DNA of 51,279 bases from Alcanivorax sp. (GCA_022449455.1 JAKUPL010000019.1:38171-89449); one strand, 5' to 3'; shown: positions 9,276 to 19,012, numbered from the stretch's first letter. Notes: generated by a model not told the origin, from the sequence alone. Program-made: numbers and translations.

Positions 9276-10264
9276 GAGACGGGCTCCGACGGGGCGGCGC
9301 GGCGCGCCAGATCCGCCGCCAGCCGGGTGGCGGCGCGCAGGCTGCCGGCCAGGGCGCGGCCGCTGCCGGCCAGATCGAAGGCGGTGCCGTGATCCACCGA
9401 GGTGCGGATGAAGGGCAGGCCCAGGGTGAGATTCACCGCCTCGCCGAAACCGGCGAACTTGAGCACCGGCAGGCCCTGGTCGTGGTACATGGCCAGCACC
9501 GCGTCGTGGCGCTCCAGCAGGGCCGGTTGGAAGGCGGTGTCCGCCGGCACCGGGCCGGTCAGGTCAAAGCCCTCGCCGCGCAGGCGTTCCAGGGTGGGGA
9601 TGATGATGTCCAGCTCCTCGCGGCCCAGGTGGCCGCCTTCGCCGGCGTGGGGGTTGAGCCCCAGCACCAGGATACGCGGCCGTGGCAGGGCGAATTTGGC
9701 GCGCAGGTCGTCGCGCAGAATGGTCAGCACCCGGGTCAGGCCGGCGTCGGTGATCGCCGCCGGCACCTTGGCCAGGGGCAGATGGGTGGTGGCCAGGGCG
9801 ACCCGCAGGTCGCCGGCGGCCAGCATCATCACCACCCGGTCCACGCCGGCGCGCTCGGCCAGAAACTCGGTATGGCCGGTGAAGGCCGGGTCGGCGGCTT
9901 CGCAGATCACGTTCTTGGCCACCGGGGCGGTGACCATGGCCGAGAAGGTGCCGTCCAGGCAACCGTCGGCGGCGCGCCGCAGCATATCCAGGGTGCCGGC
10001 GCCGGTGGCCGGGTCCGGCCGGCCGGCGGTGACCGCCGCTCCCGCCGGACAGTGCCACAGGGTGGCGCCGGTCGGCGGCGGCCGGTCCGGCGACCAGTCG
10101 GGCAGGTCCAGGGTCAGGCCCAGGGCCCGGGCGCGGTCGGCCAGCACCGCGCGGTCGCCGAGAATCACCAGCGGCGCGGTGGGCGTCTCCGCGGCCAGGG
10201 TCAGGGCCAGGTCCGGGCCGATGCCCGCCGGGTCACCGCTGGTCAGGGCCAGGGGGCGGATCAT
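9272..10264 (-). CDS. pdxA: 4-hydroxythreonine-4-phosphate dehydrogenase
   Basis: 330-residue PdxA, the NAD-dependent enzyme of the DXP-dependent pyridoxal phosphate pathway. It opens with the family's LALTSGDPAGIGPDL. HTEFLAERAG at 131-140, His161 and LNPHAGEGG at 203-211 carry the metal-binding histidines, and VDHGTAFDLAGSGRA lies near the C-terminus. The first four bases overlap the end of surA, as in Pseudomonas, where surA and pdxA are adjacent. Confidence 0.96.
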   Translation of the reverse strand: MIRPLALTSGDPAGIGPDLALTLAAETPTAPLVILGDRAVLADRARALGLTLDLPDWSPDRPPPTGATLWHCPAGAAVTAGRPDPATGAGTLDMLRRAADGCLDGTFSAMVTAPVAKNVICEAADPAFTGHTEFLAERAGVDRVVMMLAAGDLRVALATTHLPLAKVPAAITDAGLTRVLTILRDDLRAKFALPRPRILVLGLNPHAGEGGHLGREELDIIIPTLERLRGEGFDLTGPVPADTAFQPALLERHDAVLAMYHDQGLPVLKFAGFGEAVNLTLGLPFIRTSVDHGTAFDLAGSGRALAGSLRAATRLAADLARRAAPSEPVS

Positions 10265-11559
10265 GAATCCGGGTTCAGGCGGATGTCCACGTAGGCCTCC
10301 GCGCGCTGCTCCTGCAGCCAGGTTTGCAGCTCTTCGTCGAAGCGGCGCTTCTGCAGGGCCTGGCGGGCCTGCAGGTCCCGGTAGCGGTCGCTCATGTCGG
10401 TTTCGCGCACGTCCTCCACCTGCAGGAAGTGCCAGCCGAACTGGGTCTGGAAGGTGGGGGACAGCTGGCCCTCGGGCGTTTCCTGCATCATCTGCTCGAA
10501 CTCCGGCACCATTTCGCCGGGGGCCACCCAGCCCAGTTCACCGCCGGCGCGGGCGCTGCCCGGGTCGTCGGAGGACTGCTCGGCGGCTTGGGCGAAGCTG
10601 AGTTCGCCGGCGGCCACCTGGTCGTGCAGACGGTCGATTTCCTGGCGCGCCTGCTGCTCGGTGGTGAGGGTGTCCGGGCGCACCAGCACGTGGCGTACCT
10701 TGTACTGGGTGACCAGGCGTTCGCCGCCGCCGCGACGGTCGATCATCTTGAGGATGTGGAAGCCGGCGCCGGAGCGCAGCGGTTCGCTGATGTCGCCTTT
10801 CTGCATATCGATGGCGGCGTCGGCGAACAGGCTCGGCCACTGGGCCGCCTCGCGCCAGCCCAGGTCGCCGCCTTCCAGGGCTTCCGGGCCGTCGGATTCC
10901 GCCACCGCGGTTTCCGCGAAGTCGGCGCCGCCGCGCAGGCGGCCGACCAGATCGTCGGCTTTCTGCTTGGCCGTGCGCACCTGATCCGGGTTGGCGCTGC
11001 CGGGCACCTTGACCAGAATATGGCCAAGGTGAAAATCGGCCTGGAACATGCGCTTGCCGGTCTCGGACTGCAGGAAGCGCTCCACCTCCCGGTCGGTGAC
11101 ACGGATCCGCGATGCCACGCTGCGCTGTTGCAGCCGCGAGATCACCATCTCGTTGCGGATTTGCTCGCGGAACTGGGACCAGTCGTAGCCCTCACCGCGC
11201 AGCCGTTCGGAAAACTGCGGCAGGGTCATGTTGTTCTGCCGGGCGATGCCCTCCAGGGCCTGGTTGAGCGCCGCGTCGTCCACGCGGATGCCGCCGCGCT
11301 CGGCCATTTGCAGCTGCACCCGCTCCAGGATCATGCGGTCCAGCACCTGCTCGCGCATCACGTCCAGGGGCGGCAGCGGGCGGTTGTCGGCGCGGAACTG
11401 GGCGGCGATGTCGTTGACCCGCGCGTCCAGCTCGCTCTCCATGATCACGCCGTCGTTGACCACCGCCACGATGCGATCCAGCGGCTGCATTTGCGCCTGG
11501 GCGGCCTGGGCCATCAACAGCGCGCCCAGCAACCAAGCTCCGATCCTAATCATATTCAC
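10261..11559 (-). CDS. surA: Periplasmic chaperone and peptidyl-prolyl isomerase SurA
   Basis: 432-residue SurA, the periplasmic chaperone that escorts outer-membrane proteins, including LptD encoded just upstream, to the BAM complex. A signal peptide of about 22 residues ends AQAAQA. The chaperone N-domain begins LDRIVAVVNDGVIMESELDAR, and two parvulin domains follow: one from about 175 (GHILVKVPG ... GFHILKMIDRR) and one from about 290 (HVLVRPD ... GWHFLQVEDVRE). The start overlaps the lptD end by 14 bases; a second ATG two codons in is an equally possible start. Confidence 0.95.
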   Translation of the reverse strand: MNMIRIGAWLLGALLMAQAAQAQMQPLDRIVAVVNDGVIMESELDARVNDIAAQFRADNRPLPPLDVMREQVLDRMILERVQLQMAERGGIRVDDAALNQALEGIARQNNMTLPQFSERLRGEGYDWSQFREQIRNEMVISRLQQRSVASRIRVTDREVERFLQSETGKRMFQADFHLGHILVKVPGSANPDQVRTAKQKADDLVGRLRGGADFAETAVAESDGPEALEGGDLGWREAAQWPSLFADAAIDMQKGDISEPLRSGAGFHILKMIDRRGGGERLVTQYKVRHVLVRPDTLTTEQQARQEIDRLHDQVAAGELSFAQAAEQSSDDPGSARAGGELGWVAPGEMVPEFEQMMQETPEGQLSPTFQTQFGWHFLQVEDVRETDMSDRYRDLQARQALQKRRFDEELQTWLQEQRAEAYVDIRLNPDS

Positions 11560-13816
11560 TCCTGTATCCGGGAATGCTGCGTTCCAGCAGGCTGTCCACG
11601 CGCCCGCCGAACCCGCCGAGCCCGGTCATTTGAATCTGCATTAATACCGTGGAGTCGCCTTCCAGGGTGCCGTTGCCGTCGTCGTCGACAAGCTCCCGCT
11701 GGCTGACCAGACGAATCTTCCAGCAGCAATTGCGCCATTCGGCGCCGGCCAGGGTCTCCAGGGTGCGCTGGTTTTCCAGGTCGTACAGCCAGCGGCCGAT
11801 CAGGCGCCAGTTGCGGTGGATCGGCCAGATGGCGGCGATTTCCGATTGCTGGATGTCCTCTTCCGCCAGGTCGTGAAAACCCAGGTTGAGGACGCGGCGC
11901 TCCCGGTCGGTGTAGCCCAGGCGCAGGGACGAGCGCTGGCGCTGGTTGGCGTGCGTGTCCCACTGGCCTTCGGAATAGAGGTACCAATCGTGCCCAAAGT
12001 TCCAGCGCGCGTCGGCGACCATCGGGGTCTGGTCGGCGTCGTCGGGCTCCTGGCCGCGCAGCTGCACCTTGCGCTCGCCGGTGTAATAGCCCTGGCCCAC
12101 GCGCAGACGCAGCTGCTCGCGGCCGTCGTCGTTGCGCAGGAAGCGGCTGGTCACGCCCACCGACATCTTTTCCTCGTCGCCGATGCGATCGTAGCCGATG
12201 AAGCGGTTTTCCCGGAACAGGGTGTTGTAGGAGAAAGTCAGTTCACCGGCGTCGAAGTTGGGCAGGTCGTCCTGGTATTCGTAGGCCACCTTGTTGAGGA
12301 ACACCCGCGGTTCCAGGGTCTGGGTGTAGCCGCGCCCGAACAGGCTGGTGTCGCGCTGCAGGAACAGCCCGGAATCCAGGCTGGCGCCCCAGGTGGTCAG
12401 GGTCGGGTCGGCGCTGTTGTCGGCGTCGTCCAGCTGATAGCGGGTGTGGTAGGCCCGCGCGCGCGGTTCCACATAGCCCCAGGGCTTCTTGAGCCGCACC
12501 GCCAGCCCCGGGGCCATGTGCACCCGGGCGCCGGTGGGGTTGTTGCTGGTGTCGTTGTCGGCCCGGTCGAAGGCGGTCACGTCACTGAGCCACAGGCCGT
12601 GCAGGGGGCCGAACAGCTGCGGGTCGCCGGACAGCTGCAGCTGCGGCAGACGGCGGTAGGGTTCCAGGTTGTCCGGCAGGGTCGGGTCGATGGTCTGCCA
12701 GGACTGAATGCGGGCCAGGGCCTGCCAGCGGCGCCCGTAATAGCGGGCCTCGCCGAGGCGCGGCAGGTGGGTCTGGGAGCTGACCTCCAGGCCGGTGTCC
12801 AGATCCTTGAAGTAGAAGTCGTCGGACACGTAATTGACGTCGGCGGTGAGCTGCCAGCGGCGCACCGAGCCGCTGTGCTGCCAGGACGCCACTTCCCGGT
12901 TCTCGTCGTTGAACTGGCGGTCGCTGAACAGCACGCCGTAGCTGACCTGGCCCAGGCCGAAGCGGTTCAGGTAACGGAACTCGGTTTCCAGGCCGCTGCC
13001 GCGACCGTCGATGTAGCGCGGCGCCACGGTGGCGTCCATCTGCGGATGCAGATTGATGTAGATCGGCTGGGTCACGTCCAGGCCGCCGCTGTCGCTGGTG
13101 GCGATGGTCGGGAACAGCAGGCCGGTCTTGCGGCGATCATCGATGGGGAAGGTGATCCACGGCAGCCACAGCACCGGCACGCCCTTGACCCGCAGCGTCA
13201 CGTCGCGGGCCTCGCCCCAGCCTTCCTGGCGGTCCAGGCGGATCTGGCGGCCCTTCAGCTGCCAGCCATTGGAGGAGGGCGGGCAGGTGGTGTAGCTGCC
13301 CTGCTCGATGGTGACGAAGTTGTCGACCAGATCGATGTAATCGGCGGTGCCCCGCGCGCCCGGGCCGAACAGGGAATAACGCACGCCGTCCAGGCTCACC
13401 TCGCGGCGGTCGGTCTGGCCGCTCATGCCGTCGGCCAGGAAGGTGAACTGGTCGGTCTCCAGGCGCAGGTCGTTGTCCACCTGGAACTTGCCGCTGGACT
13501 GGTCGAGGAGGGCGGACTGGGTGGTGAGCCGGCGGCCGGGCTCCTCGATCAGCACGTCGCCGCCCATCTCGATCAGGCCGTCCTGGGTCAGGCTGGTGCG
13601 GTCGGCGGTGATCACCGTGTCGCTGCGCTCGGCGGGCACGCCCACCCGCGGGTTGTAATAAATGCCGCTGCACCACACCGGAATCGGCCGTTGCAGTACC
13701 GGGGGCAGGGCTTCCATGGACTCCCGGTCGACCCAGTTAAGGTCGTCGTCGGCGCCGGCGAAGCCGGCCAGGATCAGTGCCAGGCCGGGTAAAAACGATG
13801 GTTTGGGCAGTGGCAT
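11546..13816 (-). CDS. lptD: LPS-assembly outer-membrane protein LptD
   Basis: 756-residue LptD, the outer-membrane beta-barrel that with LptE inserts lipopolysaccharide into the outer leaflet. It has a signal peptide (about 1-22, MPLPKPSFLPGLALILAGFA), an OstA/LptA-like periplasmic domain (about 55-180, TDRREVSLDGVRYSLFGPGARG), then the barrel. Cysteines are visible at VWCSG and TTCPP in the N-terminal part and as a CC pair (NCCWKIRL) near the C-terminus, consistent with the inter-domain disulfides known in LptD. It is the first gene of the lptD-surA-pdxA-ksgA-apaG-apaH run, divergent from amgK. Confidence 0.95.
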   Translation of the reverse strand: MPLPKPSFLPGLALILAGFAGADDDLNWVDRESMEALPPVLQRPIPVWCSGIYYNPRVGVPAERSDTVITADRTSLTQDGLIEMGGDVLIEEPGRRLTTQSALLDQSSGKFQVDNDLRLETDQFTFLADGMSGQTDRREVSLDGVRYSLFGPGARGTADYIDLVDNFVTIEQGSYTTCPPSSNGWQLKGRQIRLDRQEGWGEARDVTLRVKGVPVLWLPWITFPIDDRRKTGLLFPTIATSDSGGLDVTQPIYINLHPQMDATVAPRYIDGRGSGLETEFRYLNRFGLGQVSYGVLFSDRQFNDENREVASWQHSGSVRRWQLTADVNYVSDDFYFKDLDTGLEVSSQTHLPRLGEARYYGRRWQALARIQSWQTIDPTLPDNLEPYRRLPQLQLSGDPQLFGPLHGLWLSDVTAFDRADNDTSNNPTGARVHMAPGLAVRLKKPWGYVEPRARAYHTRYQLDDADNSADPTLTTWGASLDSGLFLQRDTSLFGRGYTQTLEPRVFLNKVAYEYQDDLPNFDAGELTFSYNTLFRENRFIGYDRIGDEEKMSVGVTSRFLRNDDGREQLRLRVGQGYYTGERKVQLRGQEPDDADQTPMVADARWNFGHDWYLYSEGQWDTHANQRQRSSLRLGYTDRERRVLNLGFHDLAEEDIQQSEIAAIWPIHRNWRLIGRWLYDLENQRTLETLAGAEWRNCCWKIRLVSQRELVDDDGNGTLEGDSTVLMQIQMTGLGGFGGRVDSLLERSIPGYRSEYD

Positions 13817-13961
13817 CGGCTGCTCGGAACAGGTAAAAAGGCCGTTTCGGAATCCCCGACCGCGTCCTTGATGGCGCGTACCCTGCCGGTGGGGCCGGCG
13901 TTGTCGTTGGCGGTGCGGAGTTTCAGTCGAATCGCGGCAGTGTAATGGATTGAAGGTGGCA

Positions 13962-14951
13962 ATGCAGCCTGAGAACGGTAATCAGGATCACCGGCGCGCG
14001 GCGCTGGACCAATGGGTGGGCGCCTGGCTGGGCGCCCCGGTGGCCGGCGAGCCGGCCTCGGCGGACGCCAGTTTCCGGCGCTATTTCCGTTACCGGCACG
14101 GTGGCCGCACCCTGGTGGCCATGGACGCCCCGCCCGGACAGGAGGACTGCCGGCCCTTTATCGACGTGGCCCGACGGCTGGCGGAAGCGGGCGTGCATGC
14201 GCCGGAGATCCTGCACCGGGACCTGGAACAGGGCTTTCTGCTGCTCACCGACATGGGCACCGAAACCTGGCTCACGGCCCTGGACGAGGGCAACGCGGAC
14301 GCCTGGTTCGGTGCCGCCCTGGACACTCTGATCGCCCAGCAAAGCCGCGCCGACGCCGGCGGGCTGCCGGTCTACGACCGGCCGCTGCTGCGCCGTGAGC
14401 TGGGACTGTTCAGCGAATGGTACCTGGGACGCCATCGCGGCCTGGCCCTGGCGGACGCCGACAGGCAACGCCTTGAGGCGGTGTTCGACACCCTGATCGC
14501 GTCCGCCCTGGCCCAGCCCCGGGTGTTCGTGCACCGCGACTTCATGCCGCGCAACCTGATGGTCAGCGACCCCAACCCCGGCGTTATCGATTTCCAGGAC
14601 GCGGTGCTGGGGCCGCTCAGCTACGACCCGATCTGCCTGTTCAAGGATGCCTTCCTGAGCTGGCCGGAGGATCAGGTGCTGGCCTGGCTGCGGCTTTACC
14701 ATGAGCGCGCCGGCGCCGCCGGCCTGCCGGTGCCGGCGGCCTTCGACGACTGGCTGCGCTGGTGCGACCTGATGGGCGCCCAGCGCCACCTCAAGGTGAT
14801 CGGCATCTTCGCGCGCATTTGCCATCGGGACGGCAAACCGAAATACCTGGAGGACGCGCCGCGCTTCTTCGCCTATCTGCGCACCGTGATCACCCGGCGC
14901 CCGGAGCTGGCGGACCTGGGGCGGCTGCTGGACCAGTGGAGTTGCCCGTGA
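13962..14951 (+). CDS. amgK: N-acetylmuramate/N-acetylglucosamine anomeric kinase
   Basis: 329-residue aminoglycoside-phosphotransferase-fold kinase. In Pseudomonas, AmgK phosphorylates MurNAc and GlcNAc at C1 in the cell-wall recycling route that bypasses de novo UDP-MurNAc synthesis. The catalytic loop HRDFMPRN begins at 191, and the metal-binding IDFQD lies at 209-213. The start is the ATG preceded by GAAGG; an in-frame TTG four codons earlier is less likely. The order lptD-divergent-amgK-murU is the same as in P. putida and P. aeruginosa. The last base pairs overlap murU (GTGA). Confidence 0.93.
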   Translation: MQPENGNQDHRRAALDQWVGAWLGAPVAGEPASADASFRRYFRYRHGGRTLVAMDAPPGQEDCRPFIDVARRLAEAGVHAPEILHRDLEQGFLLLTDMGTETWLTALDEGNADAWFGAALDTLIAQQSRADAGGLPVYDRPLLRRELGLFSEWYLGRHRGLALADADRQRLEAVFDTLIASALAQPRVFVHRDFMPRNLMVSDPNPGVIDFQDAVLGPLSYDPICLFKDAFLSWPEDQVLAWLRLYHERAGAAGLPVPAAFDDWLRWCDLMGAQRHLKVIGIFARICHRDGKPKYLEDAPRFFAYLRTVITRRPELADLGRLLDQWSCP

Positions 14952-15634
14952 GCGGTACGCCCACGGCGATGATCCTGGCCGCCGGCTACGGCAAACGCAT
15001 GCGGCCGCTCACCGACCGCACGCCCAAACCGTTGCTGGAGGCCGGCGGCCGGCCGTTGATCCAGTACCCCATCGAGGCCCTGCGCGACGCCGGGGTCCGC
15101 GATATCGTGATCAACACCGGCTGGCTCGGCGAGCAGCTGCCGGCGCGGCTGGGCGACGGCGCTGACCTGGGCGTGCGCCTGCACTGGTCCCACGAGGGCA
15201 CGCCGCTGGAAACCGCCGGCGGCATTCGCCGGGCTCTGCCATTGCTGGGCGAGGCGCCCTTTATTCTGGTCAACGGCGACATCTGGACCGACTACGATTT
15301 TCGCGGTCTCGGCGAACTGGCCGGCGACGACCGCGCCCATCTGGTGCTGGTGGACAACCCGGCCCACCACCCGGACGGGGATTTCCATTTAACAGAGCAC
15401 GGCCGGCTGAGCGATAATGCCGCGCCCCGGCTCACCTACGCCGGCATCGCGCGGCTGCACCCGGCCCTGTTCCGCGATCTGGATGACGGCGAGCGACCGC
15501 TGGCGCCGCTGCTGCGCGCCGCCATCGTCGCCGACCGCGCCACCGGCGAGCACCATGCCGGGCACTGGTGGGACATCGGCACGCCCGAGCGCCTCGCCGA
15601 ACTGGACCGCTTTCTGGCCCGGCGCCGCCGCTGA
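14948..15634 (+). CDS. murU: N-acetylmuramate-1-phosphate uridylyltransferase
   Basis: 228-residue nucleotidyltransferase. MurU converts MurNAc-1-phosphate, the product of AmgK, to UDP-MurNAc. The nucleotide-binding signature [20 protein letters not shown] follows the start, then [12 protein letters not shown] with the metal-binding Asp and the C-terminal [14 protein letters not shown]. The GTG start (14948) overlaps the amgK TGA as GTGA. An ATG 21 bases later is the alternative, but it would remove the first strand of the fold. Confidence 0.92.
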   Translation: MSGTPTAMILAAGYGKRMRPLTDRTPKPLLEAGGRPLIQYPIEALRDAGVRDIVINTGWLGEQLPARLGDGADLGVRLHWSHEGTPLETAGGIRRALPLLGEAPFILVNGDIWTDYDFRGLGELAGDDRAHLVLVDNPAHHPDGDFHLTEHGRLSDNAAPRLTYAGIARLHPALFRDLDDGERPLAPLLRAAIVADRATGEHHAGHWWDIGTPERLAELDRFLARRRR

Positions 15635-15655
15635 GTCACGCACCGAGGATTTTTC

Positions 15656-16324
15656 ATGGCCAAGCAAACCCCCTGGATCGCCCCCTCCATTCTCGCCGCC
15701 GATTTCGCGCGCCTGGGCGAGGAGTGCGAGGCGGTGCTCGCCGCCGGCGCCGACGTGATCCACTTCGACGTGATGGACAATCATTACGTGCCCAACCTGA
15801 CCATCGGGCCGATGGTTTGCCAGGCCCTGCGCAAGCACGGCATCACCGCGCCCATCGACGTGCATTTGATGGTCAGCCCGGTGGACGATCTGATCGGCAT
15901 GTTCGCCGACGCCGGCGCTTCCATGATCACCTTTCACCCGGAAGCCTCCCGCCACGTGGACCGCTCCCTGCAGTTGATCCGCGACGCCGGTTGCCAGGCC
16001 GGTCTGGTGCTCAATCCCGCCACCTCGCCGGACTGCCTGGACTATGTCCTCGACAAGCTGGACATGATCCTGCTGATGAGCGTGAACCCGGGCTTCGGCG
16101 GCCAGAAGTTCATCCCTGGCACCCTCAAGAAGATCGAACGGGTGCGCCGCCTGATCGACGACAGCGGCCGCGATATCCGCCTGGAAGTGGACGGCGGCGT
16201 CTCCGAGAAGAACATTGGCGAGGTGGCCGCCGCCGGCGCCGATACCTTCGTGGCCGGCTCGGCCATCTTCGGCAAGGACGACTACCGGGCGGTGATCGAT
16301 GCCATGCGCGCGCAACTGGCCTGA
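15656..16324 (+). CDS. rpe: Ribulose-phosphate 3-epimerase
   Basis: 222-residue Rpe, a TIM-barrel epimerase linking ribulose-5-phosphate and xylulose-5-phosphate in the pentose phosphate and Calvin pathways. Visible are [35 protein letters not shown] with the metal-binding His/Asp, [19 protein letters not shown], and [10 protein letters not shown] with the second catalytic Asp. A GAGGA ribosome site precedes the ATG. In Pseudomonas rpe also lies a short way from trpE. It may be read through from amgK-murU, since only 21 bases separate it from murU. Confidence 0.96.
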   Translation: MAKQTPWIAPSILAADFARLGEECEAVLAAGADVIHFDVMDNHYVPNLTIGPMVCQALRKHGITAPIDVHLMVSPVDDLIGMFADAGASMITFHPEASRHVDRSLQLIRDAGCQAGLVLNPATSPDCLDYVLDKLDMILLMSVNPGFGGQKFIPGTLKKIERVRRLIDDSGRDIRLEVDGGVSEKNIGEVAAAGADTFVAGSAIFGKDDYRAVIDAMRAQLA

Positions 16325-16428
16325 TCCGGCCGCCCATCGTCAAACAGCGTAAAGGTTGCGGCGCGCGCCTTGCCCCGCCGGCGCCGTCCCCGTTGCAATG
16401 AGCGGATATTTCGGCAAGGAGGCGAACC

Positions 16429-17091
16429 GTGCTTGAAGGACTGAGTTGGCCGGTGCTGGCGGTGTGGGCCGTGGTGGCTCTGGCCTGCGCCGGCTGGACG
16501 ATCCGCGATCTGCACCGCAACAACCCGTTTCTGGGCGGCATGATGAAGGTCGCCTGGGTGCTTACCGTGCTGTATTCCGGCCCGCTGGGGCTGGGAGTCT
16601 ACTACTACTCCGGGCGCGGCCAGATCCGCCGGGATTCCCTGTGGCGGCGCAGTTTCCGGTCGGTGGCGCACTGCTATTCCGGCTGCGGGCTGGGCGAAAT
16701 CATCGGCGTGCTGTTCATGGTCGGCGTGCTGGCGTTGAGCGGCTGGCCGGTGAATCTGGTGACCTTCGCGCTGGCCTACCTGATCGGTTTCGCCTTTACC
16801 CTGGGCCCGCTGGTGCAAAGCGGCGAGGCGCTGGCGGTGGCCCTCAAGGACTCGGTGGTGGCGGAAACGCTCAGTATCACCGCCATGGAAGCGTCCGCCC
16901 TGGGCGTCAACACCTGGCTGGGCGGCGGCGCCCGGCTCGAGGATCCGCATTTCTGGGGCGCCCTGGTGATTTCCCTGACCGCCGGCCTGCTGGTGGCCTA
17001 TCCGGTCAATGTGCTGCTGATCCGCTTCGGTGTGAAAGAGGGCATGCACGACCCCAAGCACATGATGGAACACGGCCACGGCGGCCATTGA
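16429..17091 (+). CDS. DUF4396 domain membrane protein
   Basis: 220-residue integral membrane protein with about six hydrophobic segments. The sequence HCYSGCGLGEIIG at 81-93 (His and two Cys before an acidic residue) resembles the conserved motif of the DUF4396 family, and the tail is His-rich (MHDPKHMMEHGHGGH), suggesting metal contact. Its function is unknown. AAGGAGG six bases before the GTG start is strong. It stands alone between rpe (104-bp gap) and the NlpC/P60 gene. I would not assign a transport substrate. Confidence 0.75.
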   Translation: MLEGLSWPVLAVWAVVALACAGWTIRDLHRNNPFLGGMMKVAWVLTVLYSGPLGLGVYYYSGRGQIRRDSLWRRSFRSVAHCYSGCGLGEIIGVLFMVGVLALSGWPVNLVTFALAYLIGFAFTLGPLVQSGEALAVALKDSVVAETLSITAMEASALGVNTWLGGGARLEDPHFWGALVISLTAGLLVAYPVNVLLIRFGVKEGMHDPKHMMEHGHGGH

Positions 17092-17155
17092 GGCGGGCAC
17101 CGGCGGAACGGTATAGTCCGTGGAATCGAATTCCGGAAAACCCCAGGGAGACGCC

Positions 17156-17746
17156 GTGCCCGGTGTGTTGTACCCCCGCTCCTGGCGAACCGTCCTGATG
17201 TTGCTGGCGCTGGCCGCGGTGGCGGCGGGCTGCGCCAGCCGTCCCATGAGCGAAGCCCCCCGGGTGGAGGAGCGTGGCGCCGGCGCCGAGCCGCCGCCGT
17301 TGCTGCGAGACGACGTGCCCGCCGCCGACCCGGCGCCGATCTCGCCGTTGCTGCGCGCCCAGGCGGAGCAGTGGCGCGGCGTGCCCTACCGGCTGGGCGG
17401 CAACGACCGCCAGGGCATCGACTGCTCCGCCTTCGTGCAAATCACCTTTCAATCCCAGCTCGGCATTCAGGTGCCGCGCACCACCGACGAACTGGCCCGG
17501 GAGGGGCGCCGGGTGGGCCGCGACGAACTGCGCGCCGGCGATCTGGTGTTCTTCAAGACCGGGTTCCGCCAGCGCCATGTGGGTATCTACATGGGCGGTG
17601 ACCGCTTCCTGCACGCCTCCACCAGCCGGGGCGTGATGACCTCTTCCCTGAATAACGTCTACTGGCGGCGTCATTACTGGAAGGCGCGCCGCCTGGATCT
17701 GGACGAACGGCCCTCGGCGGTGTCGCTTTCGGATGAATCACGGTAG
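17156..17746 (+). CDS. NlpC/P60 family lipoprotein, probable peptidoglycan endopeptidase
   Basis: 196-residue lipoprotein like the NlpC/Spr (MepS) group, which cut D,D- or gamma-D-Glu-mDAP peptide links in peptidoglycan. The lipobox ends at Cys26 (LAAVAAGC). The catalytic residues are present: Cys90 in GIDCSAFVQ, His141 in RHVGIYMG and a third His153 in FLHAST. I chose the GTG at 17156 because GGGAG lies 5 bases upstream and it gives a normal signal peptide; another GTG 12 codons earlier is in frame. Expected location is the inner face of the outer membrane. Confidence 0.9.
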   Translation: MPGVLYPRSWRTVLMLLALAAVAAGCASRPMSEAPRVEERGAGAEPPPLLRDDVPAADPAPISPLLRAQAEQWRGVPYRLGGNDRQGIDCSAFVQITFQSQLGIQVPRTTDELAREGRRVGRDELRAGDLVFFKTGFRQRHVGIYMGGDRFLHASTSRGVMTSSLNNVYWRRHYWKARRLDLDERPSAVSLSDESR

Positions 17747-17790
17747 ATTACGTCACTGTTTTTGTGAGTCATCACCCCGGGAGAGTCTGA

Positions 17791-18903
17791 ATGAGCGCCG
17801 ATCTCGCGCCCCTGTTTCGTCCGTTTGAATGCAAATCCCTGACGCTGCGCAACCGCGTGGCCATGGCCCCCATGACCCGTAACTTCTCGCCCGGCCAGGT
17901 GCCCGGCGAGAACGTGGCCGGCTACTACCGCCGGCGCGCGGAAGGGCAGGTGGGCCTGCTGATCACCGAAGGCACCACCATCAATCACCCGGGCGCGCCG
18001 GGCCACGACGCGGTGCCCGCCTTCCACGGCGAAGCCGCCCTGGCCGGCTGGAAGCGGGTGGTGGAAGAGGTGCACGGCGCCGGCGGCGCCATCATTCCCC
18101 AGCTCTGGCACGTGGGCAGCACCCGCCGGCCCGGCGTGGGTCCGGACAAGGACGCCCCCGCCTATTCGCCGTCCGGCCTGTTCAAGCCCGGCAAGCCCAA
18201 TGGCAAGGCCATGGACCAGCAGGACATCGACGACGTGATCCGTGCATTCGCCGACGGCGCCCGCGACGCCAAGGCGCTGGGCTTCGACGGGGTGGAAATC
18301 CACGGGGCCCACGGCTACCTGCTGGACCAGTTCTTCTGGGAAGGCACCAACCAGCGCGACGACCGCTACGGCGGCTCCCTGGAGAAGCGCGCCCGCTTTG
18401 GCGTGGAAGTGGTCCAGGCGGTGCGGGACGCGGTGGGCGAGGACTTCGCCATCGTGCTGCGCTATTCCCAATGGAAGCAGCAGGACTACGAGGCGCGCCT
18501 GGCCCACAATCCGGAGGAACTGGAGCGTTTTCTGGCGCTGTTCGTGGACGCCGGCGTGGACATGTTCCATGCCTCCACCCGCCGTTTCTGGGTGCCGGAG
18601 TTCGAGGGCTCCGATCTGAACCTGGCGGGCTGGACCAGAAAGCTCACCGGCAAGCCGGCGATCTCCGTGGGCAGCGTGGGGTTGGACGACGATTTCATCG
18701 GCGCCAACAACCAGGGCATCGGCGGTACCGCCAACCCGAAAGGCATCGAGGAGCTGGTCAAGCGCATGGCCGCCGACGAGTTCGACCTGATCGCGGTGGG
18801 CCGGGCCCTGCTGCAGGACCCGAACTGGCTGGTGAAAATGCGGGAAGGTCAGGGCGGCGAGATCGAGCCCTTCACCAAGGCGGCGCTGGGTTCGTTGAGT
18901 TAA
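17791..18903 (+). CDS. NADH:flavin oxidoreductase, Old Yellow Enzyme family
   Basis: 370-residue FMN-dependent TIM-barrel ene-reductase. MAPMTRNFSPGQVPGE near 25-40, the substrate-anion pair His171/His174 in HGAHGYLLDQF, NQRDDRYGGSLEKRARFGVEV at about 187-206 and the C-terminal FDLIAVGRALLQDPNWL are all typical. The natural substrate cannot be read from sequence; enoates or enones are usual. A GGGAGAG site precedes the ATG. It is convergent with the MFS gene, and a heptad-repeat palindrome fills the gap between the two stop codons. Confidence 0.92.
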   Translation: MSADLAPLFRPFECKSLTLRNRVAMAPMTRNFSPGQVPGENVAGYYRRRAEGQVGLLITEGTTINHPGAPGHDAVPAFHGEAALAGWKRVVEEVHGAGGAIIPQLWHVGSTRRPGVGPDKDAPAYSPSGLFKPGKPNGKAMDQQDIDDVIRAFADGARDAKALGFDGVEIHGAHGYLLDQFFWEGTNQRDDRYGGSLEKRARFGVEVVQAVRDAVGEDFAIVLRYSQWKQQDYEARLAHNPEELERFLALFVDAGVDMFHASTRRFWVPEFEGSDLNLAGWTRKLTGKPAISVGSVGLDDDFIGANNQGIGGTANPKGIEELVKRMAADEFDLIAVGRALLQDPNWLVKMREGQGGEIEPFTKAALGSLS

Positions 18904-18908
18904 CCCCA

Positions 18909-19004
18909 GTTACAAGTTGAAAGTTAAAAGTTGAAACGCGGGCAGGGCCCCGATGACGGCAAGGCCCTGCCCGCGCTTTGAACTTTCAACGTGTCACTTT
19001 CAAC
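18909..19004. repeat. Heptad palindrome A1 (four 7-bp units, GC-rich spacer, four inverted units)
   Basis: The left arm 18909-18936 reads as four consecutive 7-mers: GTTACAA, GTTGAAA, GTTAAAA, GTTGAAA. The right arm 18977-19004 reads TTTGAAC, TTTCAAC, GTGTCAC, TTTCAAC. The 40-nt spacer holds a perfect 13-bp stem, CGCGGGCAGGGCC (18937-18949) with GGCCCTGCCCGCG (18963-18975), so the whole element can fold as one long hairpin. It begins 6 bases after the OYE stop and ends 9 bases before the convergent MFS stop, so it may act as a two-way terminator. Confidence 0.85.
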
Positions 19005-19012
19005 TCACTCTT

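Noticed and set aside
13774-13962. Small minus-strand frame before lptD
   Set aside because: It overlaps the lptD start in another frame, has no ribosome site and shows no recognisable sequence.
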